Positions 6,107 through 7,158 of a DNA stretch of 7,158 bases are shown in pieces (position 1 is the first letter of the stretch; every line of letters starts with the position of its first letter). The stretch lies in the NCBI GenBank assembly GCA_003230435.1, contig QIDW01000015.1:1-7158 (forward strand), given 5' to 3'. The DNA comes from Acidimicrobiia bacterium (GTDB lineage Bacteria; Actinomycetota; Acidimicrobiia; Spongiisociales; ZC4RG35). The translations under genes were made by a program, and so were the position numbers. Below the pieces are notes generated by a model. That model saw only the letters and a program-made list of their open reading frames with translations, was not told the DNA's origin and ran no database searches.

Positions 6107-7158
6107 TTAGTCGGCCGTCCCCCAGCCGCCGCCTCCGGGTGTCAGCACGACGAGTGTGTCGCCTGGTTCCACATCAACGGTCACCTTTCCAGGGAGACGC
6201 TCCTTTTCCCCTCCGCTGTGGATCAGCCAGTCCTCGCCAACCTGGCCGGGCCCACCCCCTTCCAACCCCCATGGCGCATTGCGTCGACGCTCCCCCATCA
6301 ATGACAATGTTGCCGGCACTTCGAAGCGGATCTCACGGTGAATACCTTCGCCACCTCGATAGCGGCCCTGGCCACCACTCCCCCTCCGCAGTGTGTAACC
6401 CGTCACCCGGAATGGATAGTGGGCGTGCAGAGCCTCGATCGGTGTGTTCTGGGTGTTGGTCATCCCTGTCTGGATTCCCGACTGGCCTTCCCTGTATGGG
6501 CGGGCGCCCTGGCCTCCCGCCACCGTCTCGTAGTAGGCGAACTCGTCGTTGCCAATAAGAACGTTGTTCATCGTTCCCTGGGACGCCGCCGGAACTTGGT
6601 CCGGTGCTGCCTGGGCGAGAGCACCAAGCAGGACATCCGCTATTCGCTGGCTGGTCTCGACGTTGCCCGCCGCCACGGCCGCGGGGGCCGATGCATTGAC
6701 GATCGAACCCTTAGGCGCAAGTAGGGAAAGGGGCCGATAACACCCACCGTTGGCAGGAATGGTCGGGTCAGTGGCGACCCTTACCGCGTAGTAGAGACAA
6801 GAACGGGTCACTGCCTCCACGGCGTTGAAGTTGGCCTCCACCTGGAGGTCCGACCCGGAGAAGTCGGCAGTCAGCGAGCCACCCTCGATAGTCACCCTCA
6901 CACGAATGGCCACGTCGGTGGCTCCATGTTCCATGAAGTCCTCGAACTCGTAGGACCCGTCCGGCAAGGCCCCGAGAGCAGAAGTCATTCGACGCTCGCC
7001 ATAACCGAGCAAAGCCTGAGCGACGGCGTCGTGACGGTCGAAACCCTCTGTCTCCACCAACTCGACAAGACGTCGCACCGCAACGTTGTTGGCGCCCATC
7101 TGAGCGTCGAGATCCCCTCTCCTCTCCCACGGTGTCCGGGACGCCGAGACGAACGGGC
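6107..7158 (-). CDS. hyuB: Hydantoinase B/5-oxoprolinase family subunit, C-terminal part (5' end outside window)
   Basis: Subunit of the HyuA/HyuB (oxoprolinase) family, whose members hydrolyse hydantoins, 5-oxoproline or lactams with ATP, or carboxylate ketones; normally paired with a HyuA subunit. The frame stays open to the right edge, so about 349 C-terminal residues of a usual 510-600 are visible; the methionine at 7099 is internal. Seen: the family segment TPWERRGDLDAQMGANN at the edge, LTADFSGSDLQVEANFN, ANGGCYRPLSLLAPKGSIVNA, a GNVETSQRIADVLLGAL helix region, YYETVAGGQGARP followed by GMTNTQNTPIEALH, the glycine-rich RRGSGGQGRYRGGEG, NAPWGLEGGGPG and the terminal TPGGGGWG. No disruption is visible. 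Substrate cannot be told from this part. It is upstream of glcD on the same strand, separated by 98 bp with a strong inverted repeat. A hyuA partner would be expected just off the right edge. Confidence 0.93.
   Translation of the reverse strand, partial: PFVSASRTPWERRGDLDAQMGANNVAVRRLVELVETEGFDRHDAVAQALLGYGERRMTSALGALPDGSYEFEDFMEHGATDVAIRVRVTIEGGSLTADFSGSDLQVEANFNAVEAVTRSCLYYAVRVATDPTIPANGGCYRPLSLLAPKGSIVNASAPAAVAAGNVETSQRIADVLLGALAQAAPDQVPAASQGTMNNVLIGNDEFAYYETVAGGQGARPYREGQSGIQTGMTNTQNTPIEALHAHYPFRVTGYTLRRGSGGQGRYRGGEGIHREIRFEVPATLSLMGERRRNAPWGLEGGGPGQVGEDWLIHSGGEKERLPGKVTVDVEPGDTLVVLTPGGGGWGTAD

Noticed and set aside
7097..7099. ATG as start of a complete 330-residue HyuB
   Set aside because: The frame continues to the window edge with conserved HyuB residues (RTPWERRGDLDAQ), so this methionine is internal and the gene is cut by the window.

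Overview
The window is GC-rich and densely packed, with short or overlapping gene junctions, TTG/ATG starts and no mobile DNA, RNA gene or CRISPR array that I can see. Composition and gene style suggest an actinobacterial-type genome (Actinomycetota, possibly an uncultured acidimicrobial-like lineage), but there is no phylogenetic marker here complete enough to settle this.

Layout: two converging transcription units meet at about 1658-1661. The left unit, on the + strand, is the 3' end of the arginyl-tRNA synthetase gene (argS) followed after 2 bp by a GNAT acetyltransferase with an apparently degenerate second half. The right unit, on the - strand, reads from the right edge: the 3' part of a hydantoinase B/5-oxoprolinase subunit (hyuB type), a 97-bp gap holding a strong inverted repeat, then glcD, glcE and glcF, and last a small multi-pass membrane protein of unknown family. 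Four genes from glcD to the membrane protein are joined by stop/start overlaps (TTGA, TGATG, ATGA), which is strong evidence for a translationally coupled operon.

Function: GlcD (FAD subunit), GlcE (second FAD-domain subunit) and GlcF (two 4Fe-4S motifs plus two CCG domains) together form a glycolate-oxidase-type 2-hydroxyacid dehydrogenase that passes electrons from substrate through FAD and Fe-S clusters to the membrane quinone pool. The exact substrate (glycolate, D-lactate or another 2-hydroxyacid) cannot be read from sequence. The coupled membrane protein could anchor the complex or move a substrate or product, but it has only one histidine, so it is not a di-haem cytochrome b anchor. 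The HyuB protein is an ATP-dependent cyclic amide/lactam hydrolase or carboxylase-type subunit. Its place upstream of glcDEF may mean a shared catabolic route or simple adjacency, because the hairpin between them could separate the two units.

Most of the window is recognisable housekeeping or catabolic DNA. The items most worth a second look are the coupled membrane protein behind glcF, the 18-bp-arm inverted repeat before glcD, a five-codon mini-ORF just ahead of glcD, and the two-lobed GNAT protein.
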